Assembly: GCA_037127315.1 (NCBI GenBank)
Contig: JBBBDQ010000330.1
Coordinates: 5,015,501-5,079,500 of the forward strand
Length of the DNA stretch: 64,000 nucleotides
From: Ascarosepion bandense
Lineage: Eukaryota > Mollusca > Cephalopoda > Sepiida > Sepiidae
Direction of reading: 5' to 3'
Position numbers and translations under genes: made by a program. The stretch's first letter is position 1. Every line of letters starts with the position of its first letter. Positions 1-12,356 of this stretch are shown one piece after another. The notes beneath the pieces were generated by a model that did no database searches, was not told the DNA's origin, and saw nothing but the letters and a program-made list of their open reading frames with translations.

Positions 1-290
1 TTCCTAAAAAATGTTTGCTTTTATTCACAACAGGTTTTTATGTCTTGTATACAAATGACAAGGGTATTAAACAAAAAAGATTTCATAAATGTGTTCCTTT
101 ATGATTGTAATAACTGATTATGTGAATAAACTTAAAGAGTTTGATTTAACTTTAATTTCATGTAGACTGAAAATGAATGCAGTTTTTATATTTTCAAAAA
201 GAAGAGCTCCTCTCAAGGAAGGTAATTCTTATCAATTGCAACATCAATATCTTAATTAATAACAAAACAATCATATTGAGCACTTTGGTG

Positions 291-375
291 TAGTGTAATG
301 GCTAGAAAGCTTGTCTTGCTAGCTCAGTTATGACTAAGTAGTGAGTTCAATCCACAGTGGGTGCTCCATTCTTTT
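291..375 (+). repeat. tRNA-derived SINE head
   Basis: This stretch reads like a decayed tRNA gene. It has an A-box-like start (TGGTGTAGTGTAATGGCTAG) and, about 45 bases later, a B-box-like block (GAGTTCAATCC) followed by a complementary-looking end. Such heads carry the internal Pol III promoter of SINEs. The flanking bases 1-290 are AT-rich and show nothing I recognise. Family and 3' end are not defined here. Confidence 0.55.
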
Positions 376-539
376 GGCTTAGTGCCAAAAGTAAGCTATG
401 CTTACTAAAATTTCCAAGGCAATCACATTCTCTATAGAATCATATCTGTGTAAATAGAAGGATGTGCTGTCGATATCAGTTTATGAAAAAATATACACAT
501 TCCAATAAGTTATTGAAATGTGTGTATTTGTATTTTCAT

Positions 540-1027
540 AGAATCTTTTACAGGAATATTACATATGGATCAGCATATCTATCTACAATCAGAGTAACTG
601 TGAACTCTACCCAGTATGACAGTGTCACATGAGGATTGGCACTTCTATCTAGAATTGGGATACGTGTGTATTCTGCCTACTATGAAAGTGTCACATACGG
701 ATCTGCACATCTATCTAGAATGAGGGTCTACGTGCACACTGTATAGCATGAAATTGTCATATAAGGATTGGCCATTCTATCTAGAATCAGAGTATCTGTG
801 CATTCTGCCTAGTTTGAATGTGTCATGTATGGATCAGCATGTTCATTTAGCATGGGTATGAGAGTGTCACATAAGGATTGGCATTTCTATCTGGATATCG
901 CTGTATTCTACCTAGTATGAAAGTATCATGTATAGATTGACACTTCTGTCTAGAATCAAGAGTACCTGTGAAATCTGTCTAGAATGAAAATGTCACATCC
1001 AGATCTGCACTTCTGACTAGAATAACT
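540..1027. repeat. Degenerate ~67 bp tandem array
   Basis: A phrase of the type 'tctagaatcagagta...tgtcacat.aggattggcacttctatc' recurs with a spacing close to 67 bp (for example at about 579, 646, 711 and 777) and then in shortened form to 1027. Copies differ at many positions, so the array is old. It stops exactly where the first ~356 bp unit of the next feature begins. Confidence 0.8.
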
Positions 1028-1950
1028 CGACTATATTCTGTAAAAAATGGTTTAATTTCTATTTTTGTCTTCAGAAATTTAATTAAATCAACTTTACAGT
1101 GTTAGCTGCTTGTGGTAAGTCAACCGGGATTCAGTCCATTTTTCAGTCTGTTTTTCTGTAATTTTTGGAAATTTTTTTTTTTTCGTTTTTTGTTCGTCTT
1201 TGATTTTTTTTTTTCACTTAGTTTGTGTAAATTATTTTGCAATTCAAGGTTATTTTTGACTTAAGATAAATAGTATCACGGTTCAATTATTTCCATTAGT
1301 TTTGTCTTGTAGAAGATTTAAATTTCTGTCTTCGAGACATTGAATTCGTAACGGTTGGCCAGCGAATGCAAGCCGCATAACACGACTATATTCTGTAAAA
1401 AATGGTTTAATTTCTATTTTTGTCTTCAGAAATTTAATTAAATCAACTTTACAGTGTTAGCTGCTTGTGGTAAGTCAACCGGGATTCAGTCCATTTTTCA
1501 GTCTGTTTTTCTGTAATTTTTGGAAATTTTTTTTTTTTTTCGTTTTTTGTTCATCTTTGATTTTTTTTTTTCACTTAGTTTGTGTAAATTATTTTGCAAT
1601 TCAAGGTTATTTTTGACTTAAGATAAATAGTATCACGGTTCAATTATTTCCATTAGTTTTGTCTTGTAGAAGATTTAAATTTCTGTCTTCGAGACATTGA
1701 ATTCGTAACGGTTGGCCAGCGAATGCAAGCCGCATAACACGACTATATTCTGTAAAAAATGGTTTAATTTCTATTTTTGTCTTCAGAAATTTAATTAAAT
1801 CAACTTTACAGTGTTAGCTGCTTATGGTAAGTCAACCGGGATTCAGTCCATTTTTCAGTCTGTTTTTCTGTAATTTTTGGAAATTATTTTTTTTTTCGTT
1901 TTTTGTTCGTCTTTGATTTTTTTTTTGTCACTTAGTTTGTGTAAATTAGT
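1028..1950 (+). repeat. Three tandem ~356 bp units upstream of LINE
   Basis: The phrase CGACTATATTCTGTAAAAAA starts at 1028, 1383 and 1740, giving units of 355 and 357 bp and a third unit cut off near 1950. The copies are almost identical, differing mainly in T-run lengths, so the duplication is recent. Each unit holds two long T tracts. Their position directly in front of an intact-looking LINE suggests 5' UTR promoter monomers, as in mouse L1, but an independent satellite is possible. Confidence 0.9.
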
Positions 1951-2489
1951 TTGACTTATAGTAAGTTAAAACTTTGTAAACCTCAGTTACTTTTTTTTCT
2001 TTCTTTTTTTTTTTTAATTGGAGTAGATAGTTCCTATTATCGCCCGGTCTCACACTCCACCCCCTTCTTTTGAATGAGTTTAGAGGTGATCACCTTGTTT
2101 CTTGTTTAGGAAGAGGTTCCCGGTTCATCCCCCTTCTCCGGTCTTAGTGTTAGTTCAGCTGGAAGCTCTTTGCAGTTACGGAATATGGTGGCAACGTCTT
2201 TACATTCTGAGGGTACCGGGTTGGCAATTTCCTGGATGCTGCTTCCGACTGGTAGTTAGGATCCCGAACTCTTGCGTAGCGTCTTGAGAAGCTGCTCTGA
2301 TCAACAGTTGAATAATACCGGGGTTCTTGTAGTGCCATATCGTGCATGGATGGGCGTCCCTGCATGAACGTTCGGTGGGCAACCCCGAGGCCACATTATG
2401 TTGTAGGCCGCGCCAGTCTCCATCCTTCACAAGTTGCAAATGATTGACTGACTGATTCTATTCTAAGACCTCTCCTTAACTGAATCACT

Positions 2490-5356
2490 ATGGAAAAAAG
2501 CAAACATAATAGCAAAACTAAACCAGCTCATTTGAAAACGCCCAAACCTGTCTACATCTCTTTCACTAACATACACGGCATCCGCACCAACTTCCTCAGC
2601 TTAGATTCATTCCTCCATAATAACTCACCTGATATATTAGCCCTATGTGAAACTAATCTTAACCCTTCTATCCCCTCATCTGAGTTCTACGTTCCTGGCT
2701 AGCTTCCCCTCTTCAGGAAGGATTCCAATGTTCATATGCATGGGCTTGGTGTCTATGTCAGCGAACACCTTCCCTTAGCTAGGGTGTCATCTTTTGAATC
2801 CCCAGATCATTCTTTCATGTGCTTCCGCCTCTCACTTCTCAGCTCGATTAGCTATCTCTTCTTTCTCTACCGCTCTCCTTCCTCCCCTGACTGTTCATTA
2901 CTTGACATCATTTCTGACAATATCGACAAAGCCATTTCTTCCCATCCCTCTGCCCATGTATTCGTGTTTGGTGACTTTAACGCCCACCACACCAAGTGGC
3001 TGAAGAACGCTGTCACTGACCCTGCTGGTGTCCACACCATGAACTTTTCAATCACCCAATCCCTTACGCAAATAGTGGACTTCCCCACGTGTTTCTCCGA
3101 CAACCCTAACGGAAGGGACTCACTTCTAGACCTCTGCTTCACTTCCATCCCAGACTCTTGCACTACCAGACAACTCTGCCCACTCGGAAACTCTGACCAC
3201 ACTGTAGTGTCCGTCAATATTTCACTCCACTCCCGCCCAACCCATGAAACCCAGACAAGTAGAATATCCTACTGCTATCAAAGAGCAGACTGGGATTCAT
3301 TCCGAGACTTCCTCTGTGACATCCCTTGGAACAACGTCTTTAGTCTTCCCATCGAAGAATGTGCATTCGAGGTCTCCTCCTGGGTTAAGGCTGGCATCGA
3401 TGCCTTCATCCCTGCTAGGAAATTCCAGCTTAAATCTCATTTGTCTCCATGGTTCTCACCTGCTTGCTCAGCTGCCATTGCCCACCGGAATCATTTCTTC
3501 CAACTCTATCGTAACTACGCGTCGGACCAAAACAGGCGCCTTTTCACTTCAGCTCGTAATAAGTGTAAAAGGATACTTAATGAAGCTAAGATGTTGTTTG
3601 CTGCTAGAATGAAGCAACGCATAGCATGCTCTAAATTTGGTGCTAAAGACTACTGGCGACTCTGTAAAAGAGTACTTAACAAGAGCAAGTCCACAATACC
3701 CCCGCTAATCAACAAATTTGAGGTCCTCACCTCCCCAGCAGATAAGGCTGAATGCTTTGCCCGCAGATTCTCGAACAATTCGAGTCTGGACTCATCTGGA
3801 GTTTTTACACCCGACTTCTCACCTAGAACTGAGGCACAACTGAATGATGTCCACATTACACCTTCACTTGTCTCTAAGATAATCTTAAAACTTGACCCTC
3901 ACAAAGCGAGCGGTGGTGACGGAATCCCAACCAGAGTCTTAAAGAAATGTGCCCCTGAACTCTCCTCTGTCCTTTTTAAGCTCTACAACCTCTACCTATC
4001 TGCTTCCTGCTTTCCTGCCTGTTGGAAATCTTCCTCTGTAGTTCCTATATTTAAAAACACTGGAGAACCCTCTGACCCTGAAAATTACCACCCTATCAGC
4101 CTTCTTCCGATCTTTGGCAAAGTGTTCGAAGCCGTTATCAACAACGAGGTGGTTCAGCATCTCACAGCACACAGGCTCCTCTCGGACAAGCAATATGGTT
4201 TCTGCTTCACCAGGTCTACTGCTGATATGCTAACGACCATCACCGAGTACATATACCCGGCACTCAACAGGAATGGCGAAGCCTGAACCGTTGCATTGGA
4301 TATATCTAAGGCGTTCGACAGAGTTTGGCATGCTGGCCTTCTATGTAAAGTGCAGAGCTATGGTATAACTGGACATTTGTTTGAACTAATCCAGTCATTC
4401 CTCTCTAACCGCACAATGAAGGTGGTATTAAACGGACATGCCTCTCAGAACTACCATACAAATGCAGGTGTCCCCCAAGGCTCCATCTTAGGTCTTACAC
4501 TCTTCTTGATATACATTAATGATCTCCCTGATTCCATAAGAGCCCAAATAGGTTTGTATGCCGATGACACCACAATTTACTCTCGCCTCCTACAAAAATC
4601 TGGTGTAGGCATCAAAGCTAACCTCGCAGCTGAGATTGAAAAAGACCTCCAATCCATATTGGACTGGGGTAAGAAATGGCTAGTAAATTTTAATGCTTCT
4701 AAAACGAAGCTACTCTCAAATAACCATCATCGACAATCTCACCTACCTCCCATTAGCATGGACCAGACTTGCCTCCCAGAGAGTAAAACATTACGCCTCC
4801 TTGGTCTCACACTTTCAGCGGACCTCAAATGGAATGACTATATCGAATCCATTGCTAAATCCGCTGCTATGAAAGTCGGTTCTCTGTGTAGGGCCCGGAA
4901 GTTTTTTCCGTCTAAATCTATCTTGCACATATATAAATCTACCATCCGCCCGTGCATTGAATACTGCTGCCATATCTGGTTGAGTGCCTCTGCTATTCTC
5001 CTTGGGCTTCTCTATAAGGTTCAGAGGAGGGTCTGTAATGTGATAGATACCGACTTGGCAGACCGCCTGCAGTCTCTCTCCCACCGGCGCGACGTGGCTT
5101 CCCTGTGTCTCTTCTATAAATACTTTCACGGCTTCTGGTGCCCCCTAAGTACGAATTTGCACGAGATACTAGATTAGCAACTAGATCCCACCCTTTTACA
5201 GTGAAACCGATAAAATGCAACCGCAGCTTCTACTCCAACAGTTTCTTTCCTCGCACTTCCCGACTGTGGAATTCCCTTCCACACGATTGCTTCCCCGACG
5301 AATACAATCTCCAGGAGTTTAAATGTAAGGTCAATAGACACCTCCTAACACACTAA
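2490..5356 (+). pseudogene. LINE endonuclease-reverse transcriptase, disrupted
   Basis: The reading frame holds a DNase I-like endonuclease and then an RT, so the product would nick target DNA and copy its own RNA there. The endonuclease shows ALCETNL (catalytic Glu), VFGDFNAHH, LLDLCFTS and LGNSDHTVVS. The RT shows PENYHPISLL, LDISKAFDRVWH, AGVPQGSILG and the YADDTT catalytic box near residue 690. A C-terminal block ends with SFFPRTSRLWNSLP and CKVNRHLL. An in-frame stop lies at 2700-2702 and another at 4284-4286. Reading frame 0 shifts near 5130, after which the C-terminus continues at 5138-5356. The first ATG at 2490 is taken as the start because a conserved N-terminal block (ISFTNIHGIRTNF) follows it. 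Confidence 0.92.
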
Positions 5357-5629
5357 CCTGCTCCCATTCCTCCTGACATTCCCTATGTCTAACATTCATT
5401 CCTCCTGACATTCCCTATGTCTAACCACTCCTTCTCTTTACCTTCCCCTATGTAGCCCCATGCGCAATAGTGGCAGTGGAATGCCTTGCTTGGGGTGAGA
5501 TGATTAAAAAAAAAAAATAATAATGATATGAAAGGAGGAGAGGATGAATACCTAAAACAAACTAAAATATAACAAAACATTCTAACTAAAATAAACAAAT
5601 GTAGTAAGACTTGTCCATCCGATAATAAA

Positions 5630-8600
5630 AAAGAGTGACTGCTGTATTCTGCTAATCGGTAGAATCAAGAAACACGCTCACTAATGGGGAGGGAAGGGAT
5701 AAAAAATAATTAATAGAATGGGAAACTCAAAGAATGACCCTGTCAAAAAAGGGAGCCAAAAACAAACTGGAGAGTTTGGGAATCTTGACATGGATCCTAA
5801 CAAAAGAGAATACCAGGAACAGGCTAGAGACAACACTTACATTAATAGGTACACAAAGAGAGTCTACCTATTTTGCTATTTTGCTGAAATCTGTTGATAT
5901 CAAATGCTTTCTATCAGATCTGATGTTCATCTTGAGCTGATGCTCAAAGAATCTATTCAGATGCTCTTAAGAATAGTGTTTGTATTGCAAGATTCCCTCC
6001 ATTCGCAACATCCAAATCACCATTCTTGCTATGATTAGCAATGTGAGAAGCACCATTTATTTCACCCTAGAATATGGGGGACGATACATTATCATGTGCA
6101 TACACAAGATTGATGGGCATGAGTTGTTCAAGAGTGATATGGGATGTCAACTCACCGACATGATCCCAGAATGGGCAAACCTGAGGACAATGGTAGAAGG
6201 TGTGCGCAACCATCTCCTCTAAACCAAGGTCACATCAATGACAGTCAGGCAAAAGCCATGTCATTGAGAGATAGGTTATTGCAAATCAATTGCCAGGTAA
6301 GGGAAAATTCTTGCTTACTGAGATAATTTGCTGTTGACGCCCAAGACCAAAAGGAGCACAACTCAGTCACTGACAAGATGAGCTATTCACAGAGAGGTTC
6401 CTTCATTGCAACCCCTTCTACTAGTACACGATACAACTGCCTCTGTGGCTAAGAAAAATCAGTGAACCAAGGAATGGCTTGCAAGTCCTCTCAAAACTCT
6501 TGTAAGAACTTCAATTGAGTCTGCGGCCTAAAAACAGAAGGATTGATGGTAAAGCTAGGGAAGGTGTCCCTAATACTCTCTTCAAAATCAAATTCTCTGT
6601 TAACTCGTGGCATAGGAAAGCCAACCTTGAGGTGTGCTGTAACTCACACATGTGGTATCCCAGCCCCTCATGACACAGACATATGGTGTAGACATGATCT
6701 GATGCATGCATCCATCCCACAAGAGAGTGGAGAGAATATGCTCGATCTCTTTCCTACAGTCTTTAAAGAGAGGAAGTACCAACAACCAGTAAAAAATAAG
6801 AGAAAAAGTGAAACACACCTCAGCCCTATCTTTCATGGACAACTGCCAATGAAGCCAAGTTCAAACTGCTGCTCCAACCTTTGCCAGTACTTCCAACCAA
6901 TTCTTCTCCAGCTAAAGTCCAGACCCGAACCACACTCCAAGAATTCAGATGTGTTTGTCAGTTTGACGAAATCATGACTCCCTTCCAGGCGCCTAACCGT
7001 AAGACTTGTTGCAATTAATTTTGACCCCTTTTACCTTCTCATACTGTTCAAGAGCCTTTTGTACCACCTTCAGCAAGACACAAAAACGGATACATCATTG
7101 ATGTATAGAGAAACCCTGGCTCAATTCCTACCAGGGACACTGTAGGGCTGGACTGCACACCCTGTCTCTCAGTCATTGAAGAAGAGGCTCCAACAACAAA
7201 GCATAAAGTAGAGGCAACAGTGGGTAGCCCAGATGAATTGACTGAGACAGCACAAAGCACCCAATCACTTTCTGTTTACCTGTACTACAGCACTTAGGGA
7301 GCAATACAGGAGGCTGATTCACTTACAGAAGTGTAGTTTGAATCTGGCAGCCTGCAAATTAAATGCCTTAGACTGACCCAAATTGAGCAGCACAGCTTGC
7401 TCATTGTCATTTACACCCTCTAAGATCTTACAAATCATATGCAAGTTGCTCTGAATTGTTCAACCCCTCACTGCACAAGTCTACTCAGGTCCCAACAGAA
7501 TCTTAGCAACAAACTGCAAACACTCTGTCAGGATCTTGGCCAAAATCTATAACTCTGTGTTTAGCAGAATTATGGACCTGTAATCCTCTAAGTCCCTCCC
7601 AATACCTTTGACTTTTTTCCACCACTGAAGATCTGGTCAGGAACAAACTCCTGCTGGAACCAGTTGTTGAACACCACTGTCAAAATTGGTACAAAGATGT
7701 GCAACAGTCTCAAGTACAATTCAATTCAACTTCTGGAGACTTGCCACTGTCAACGCTCTTCAATGCCTAGTGAAGTTTGCCCTCCATGATCTCTAACTCA
7801 CAGTGATCTGCTTCAGTCAGCGATAACTGAGAAAAATCAACCAAATAGCTCTGAAACTCATAGTCACAGAGACCTGGCTCCTTGGTAAACTGGCTCTTGA
7901 ACTGCAGCTGAAATGCCTTACACATCCTCAGTCGACTGTAGAGTACACCTGTGGTGATACCGAGCAAAAGCGAGGGACCAGATGTTTGCTCTATAATGAC
8001 CAGAAAGAAAATGAACAAAAATCATCTCTGTGCAGGTAGATTCATGCAGATGTTCCGGTTGAAAAATAAAAATTAATCAAATATCAAAATTCCATTTCAC
8101 GAGCCTACGCAAATTTTATTTACCAGCCAATGGGAAACCCGGAATCAAATACAAGTGTGAAATCCCAAAATGAGCTGCTTTTGATCCAAAAGTAGCTATA
8201 AAAAGCGGATACAGACAAGACCCCAGCAGACAGGCAGAACTTGAGGAGAAGAATGTAATCATATCCCCTTGACCTAAGTCAAGCGGCTTCTACGTTCACC
8301 TCCCTTCACCTCTCATCACTTCTTCACTGTCTCAAAAGTACTTACTGATCTAAGGAGCAATTACTTCAAAGACATTCTTCACATACCTCAGCTCCCCACA
8401 TTCCTAAGCCTTAAATCTCTTTCAGCTTATTATTTTTCATAAACATTTAACCTCCGTTGGATTTATATTCAAGTATTGCTTTAATTGTAAAACATTAATT
8501 GATATGTGTATATATAAATATTATTTCCTACTCAAATTGCCTTTCTTGATTTTATAATCATTTTATGACTTATAGTGGGCTATCTACCACAAGGCCAAAT

Positions 8601-9010
8601 TCCATTAACCTGCAACAATATACAACTACCCTTCTTTTGAATGGACCCCCAGTACAACTAGAAAAAGAATAGATAAGCAACCCACTATACACCCCTGTAG
8701 GGTGTTGACCTCCTGAATATATTAATCGCCGCCTCGATGAATCTCTTTACACAATTCTGCACCCAGCTTCATTAGATATCTTGTTTAACGTATGCCTAGC
8801 TACCAGACCCAGGTAGTGCTTGCTAGTCTCATGCTCCAGGGCCTGTCTAGTTAATGTAATTTTTAAAAAATCCCCACCCTCAGCCCTTTCCCAGGACAGA
8901 CTATTCTTAAGCATCTTCAATTTGGCTTTAGTCAGTGATAAAAGACATAATCTTATCCTTAAACCTCTCCTACAACTTAATCCCAATAACCACCCCCACT
9001 AGTTCTCGCT
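5630..9010 (-). mobile_element. Decayed Tx1-like LINE copy, split by an LTR
   Basis: On the minus strand this segment parallels the better copy at 18830-24530, base block by base block. The 3' UTR region at 5640-5870 matches 18900-19150, the C-terminal part near 6510-6850 gives LIFYWLLVLPLF, 7770-7930 gives the QFKSQFTKEPGLCDYEFQSYL block, and 8700-9010 matches 21340-21730. Frames are full of stops. The continuity is broken at 7950-8691 by an inserted LTR, and the Tx1 sequence resumes at once after it. The endonuclease and ORF1 part is missing beyond 9010, so this is a 5'-truncated copy. Confidence 0.85.
7950..8691 (+). mobile_element. Solo LTR inserted in Tx1-like LINE
   Basis: The segment starts TGTGGTGATACC and ends near CCCACTATACA. 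It separates two Tx1 pieces that are contiguous in the other Tx1 copy. A reverse-complement relative lies at 43999-44757, with matching stretches such as GTTTGCTCTATAA and the TATAGTGGGCTATCTACCACAAGG block. Flanking tetranucleotides are CACC on the left and CCCC on the right, an imperfect 4 bp duplication. There is no internal coding region, so it is a solo LTR of a Ty3/gypsy-type element (inference from the neighbour at 43 kb). Confidence 0.8.
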
Positions 9011-9414
9011 GCACTGGTTTAGCTGTTGCTAGAAGTCCCACTTGTCCAGATGAAAGAAGAACAAAAATATGGTAGATGAGATAGAGAAGTACCTATCCTA
9101 TCCCAGCATGCATCTGCACAAGTTGTCTATTAATTTGGGGAGGGAGATATTTTTGCAGTGATTCCCCAAGATTGATCAACAAAAGAAACAGTGTTCATAC
9201 ATAGACGAGACATAATCAAGCGGTTATAGCCTTCTGACTTCAAGGCAAAAAAGAAAAAATGTGTGGGTAAGACCAAATATTGTCCATTTTTATTGACACA
9301 GAAGAAATCCCATCTTACACCTGTAGAACTAGTCTACACATTTGGGGAGGAGAGATTTTACCTGATGTTCACAAGAATTTCAACCAACAATGGTTAATAA
9401 AATTACCTACTATT

Positions 9415-10895
9415 TGTTTTTAACTGGGACAAAAATGCCTTGTTACTTTTAACACCGCCAAAATAAAACTTCACTCTTTTAATCATCTTCAAGAACTTTT
9501 TTGCCTTCCATCATCATAGCTTATGCTAACCACCAGGAGAGTGTCTCCTTGTACCTTCTCAGACTATCATTTTGCACTGAAATGGAAAGGCTATATTGAA
9601 TTAATTTCTAGGTCTGCTTTTAGAAAAGTTGACTCTCAGCTTTGTGCAAGATATTTTTCTCACCAGAATCCATCTTGCACATTCATAACTCTACTATTCA
9701 TCCATGCATTGAATATTGCGGCCAGATCTGGTCTGGTGCTTCTGCTATATATTTAGAGATTATTGGTAAAATCCAAAGAAGAATCTTCAATATTATTGGT
9801 TCTGATCTGGTATTTCAGCTTCATTCACTTTCCGCCACCATAACATAACTTTCCTGTAACTTTTCTATAAATATATTTATAGCAATTGTTCTGATGAGCT
9901 TTCTTCTTTAGTACCAATACTTTAGGAATATAATATATAATATAGATTGGTGGCAAGGTCTCATCATTCTACAGTTAAAATTGCCAGATGTAGCAGTTTA
10001 TTCTCTTGCATTTCTTTCTTGTGGAAATCTCTTCTAGCTTTTCGCTTTCCAGTCAACGTTGATTGTCAAAAATTTAAATACAATGTCAATCATTGTTTTC
10101 TGTCTTCTTAATTTCTGTTCTTTTATTGTTCTTTCTCCTTAATAATGTTTTTATTTTTCTCATATTCTCTCACACTCAGCAACTCCTTGCATCTTAGTAG
10201 CTTTATTGCCTTGCTTTCTAGAGATCATCTGTCTTCCTGATTACTCTTCTATTGTTCTCTCTCCTTCATAACGTTTTCTTTTTCTCATATTCTCTAACAA
10301 TCGGTAATTCCTTATATCTTAGTGGCTTTATTGCCTTGCTTGGGGATATCATCTGTCTTCCTGATTACTCTTCTATTGTTCTCTTTCCTTAATAATGTTT
10401 ACTTTTTCTCCTATTCTCTCACACTCAGTAATTCTTTGCATCTTAGTGGCTTTATTGGCTTGCTTGGAGATATCATCTGTCTTCCTGATTCAGTCAGTTA
10501 AGTGTCATACGTGATACATGCTTTGGGTGATCATGTCTCGAAAGAGACATGACTGACTGAGCAGAAGGTTATCCCACAGTAGGTTGCTATTGCTTTCTGC
10601 AGTAGACTGGTTGCCAGCCAAGACTATAGAACCTAGCCTGTCCTATTATTTAACCCATAACTGGAGAGAAGAGACGGATTAATACCTTTCCCAAGGGTAT
10701 TTGTGCATACGTGAATACAAGGAGTTCAACTGGAATTCGAACTCCCCAATTTGTCAGGGAGCCGAGTTCGTCTTCCTGATTACTCTTTTATAATTCTTTG
10801 TCCTTAATAATGTTTCCTTTTTCTCATATTCTCTCACATTCAGTAATTCCTTGTGTCTCAGTGGCTTTATTGCTTTGCTTGGAATAAAACAATTT
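9415..10895 (+). mobile_element. LINE 3' fragment with tandem 3' tail
   Basis: A 5'-truncated, decayed copy of a Jockey/CR1-group LINE. Positions 9420-9510 correspond to the WGKKWLVNFNASK part of the intact copy, 9560-9620 to the DLKWNDYIESIAKSA part and 9660-9830 to the SILHIYKSTIRPCIEYCCHIW part. After the coding remnant, the 3' tail occurs four times at a spacing of about 124 bp (starts near 10122, 10246, 10370 and 10784), each ending in a version of GTGGCTTTATTGCCTTGCTTGG. The last unit is separated from the third by a SINE. Confidence 0.85.
10491..10769 (-). mobile_element. tRNA-derived SINE with target duplication
   Basis: A 279 bp insertion. Read on the minus strand it begins with GAACTCGGCTCCCTGAC, has a B-box-like GGAGTTCGAATTCC, and ends with CACTTAACTGACTG. 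The 12 bases GTCTTCCTGATT flank it on both sides (10479-10490 and 10770-10781), as expected for a target-site duplication. An inner stretch, ATGTCTCGAAAGAGACAT, can fold as a hairpin. Related fragments are at 12357-12566, 42872-42959 and 58803-58929. Confidence 0.85.
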
Positions 10896-11565
10896 TTTTT
10901 AAATACACAGAATTCAAGATATTCATTAACCCTTGAGCCAAAGAGCATTTTAAAACTGAAATTAAACAAGATTTGGGATATTAATTCTTATAATTTTGAG
11001 GATCATGAAAATTGGTAAGTAAATGACAAAACATAAAACACTTGTTAGTGACACATTTCATTTGGAGAAGGAAATTCCAATTAATGTTTTTATTGATGGA
11101 ATCAGCTTTTTATATATAAAATTGAGAAAATCTAGAGGGAGAAAATACAACAAAACACAGACTTCAGCTTACATCAAAACATTAAAACCACAGAGATGCT
11201 TAACTTTATATTTAAATTCTAATGTGAAATGTTCTTAGACGTTTAACTCCGTCAGCTTTTTGTTGCTTTTGAGAAAATGTATTTGACATTGTATAAACTA
11301 TTGATTGACTTCATATGTTAATTTAATTTGGATATATCCCAAAGGTATTTAACCACTGTAATTCTTTCAGTTTTTGCTTATGACACAGTTTTTCTCTCAA
11401 TTATTGCTACTCGTTGAGTGCAATGGATTAACAATTTTTGTTATTATTGATCTTACAAGAATAGATATCATATATTGATTCAAGATGGAAGACCAGGAAA
11501 GAATATTTAACCATAAACAATTGACACCATTGATACAAAAACCTAAATATCTCTCTTTGCAAAAT

Positions 11566-11567
<2 letters not shown>

Positions 11568-11611
<44 letters not shown>
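11568..11611. repeat. (TA)n microsatellite
   Basis: About 44 bases of alternating TA. The surrounding 10900-11940 bases are AT-rich and hold no gene that I can recognise. Confidence 0.95.
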
Positions 11612-11614
<3 letters not shown>

Positions 11615-11959
11615 CATGAATTAATAAAAATACTTATAGAGTACACACATGTATAATATTATTATTCAGGTGGCAATAAAACAGTGCTCAATGTAAAATA
11701 AACAGAGCTATTTTATATATATTAATAAATATACATATTGTCTTACATTAATGGCACCTCATATTACATCAGTTTCATGTTTTATCTTGCAGTTTAACAG
11801 ATTTTAATTTAAGTTCACCTAGTGCTAATGGGAGTTAAATCTTAGAAAGTTAGGTTACTACTTTTTAATAACATGAGTGAAAATTTGAATATAATATAAC
11901 ATGTAGATAAAAAAAATTAAAATTTTAATTAAAATTTTAAAATTAAAATATATTAAAAA

Positions 11960-12355
11960 ATATTAAAATGCAGGGAGATGAAATCAAAGATGCATAATTC
12001 GTAATTATTAATAGTAATATTTTCAAAAGAAGGAAAGAAAGAAATGGAAGTGAGGAAGAAAGAAAGAAAGAAGGCAAATGTATAGAGGGATCTATATCAA
12101 GCTGGTCTAAGAATTTAAGTAAGTATTTTTTTCTATGGAAGCATGTGGTCATTAAATCACTTTTTTTGTGAAGTAGATTAGGGTTATTTATATGGTTTAT
12201 GATGAAAAGTTTTTCTAAAAGATATAAGTTACATCTATCTCCTTTTCCATTGTAAGATTTGGATTTAGAAACTATATTCCAGGTAATAATTGGATTCTTG
12301 TTATTGTTTTTTAATTTCCAATAATATTTGGATAAAGTAGTGCTTTTGATGTGTT
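11960..12355 (-). pseudogene. Penelope GIY-YIG endonuclease C-terminal fragment
   Basis: The minus-strand frame shows STTLSKYYWKLKNNN followed by ITWNIV, then GDRCNLYLLEKLFIINH and NKKSDLMTTCFHRKKYLL-type sequence. This order is shared with the other Penelope endonuclease in the window at 61750-62014 (TMLSKYIWEIKNKT). The N-terminal GIY-YIG motif itself is lost because a SINE joins at 12357; the frame's first residues come from that SINE and are not part of the nuclease. Confidence 0.8.
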
Positions 12356-12356
12356 T

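Larger units (their letters stand above)
1028..5518 (+). mobile_element. Near-full-length Jockey/CR1-group LINE
   Basis: A non-LTR retrotransposon in + orientation. It contains tandem 5' units (or begins near 2010 with a T tract and AATTGGAGTAGATAG), a leader of about 480 bp, one apurinic-type endonuclease plus reverse transcriptase reading frame (2490-5356), a short 3' UTR and an A-rich end at about 5505-5518. The 3' tail (TGCCTTGCTTGGGGTGAGATGATTA followed by A) recurs in the other copies of this family in the window. The coding region has two stops and one frameshift, so this copy is dead but young. No upstream gag-like ORF1 is seen. The clade name is family knowledge and only approximate. 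Confidence 0.9.

Noticed and set aside
291..375. A functional tRNA gene
   Set aside because: The acceptor stem and anticodon arm do not fold properly; the sequence fits a decayed SINE head better.
2102..2287. Upstream ORF1 for the LINE at 1028-5518
   Set aside because: Only 61 aa, no zinc knuckle or coiled coil, and it overlaps the leader that is shared with the non-coding short elements.
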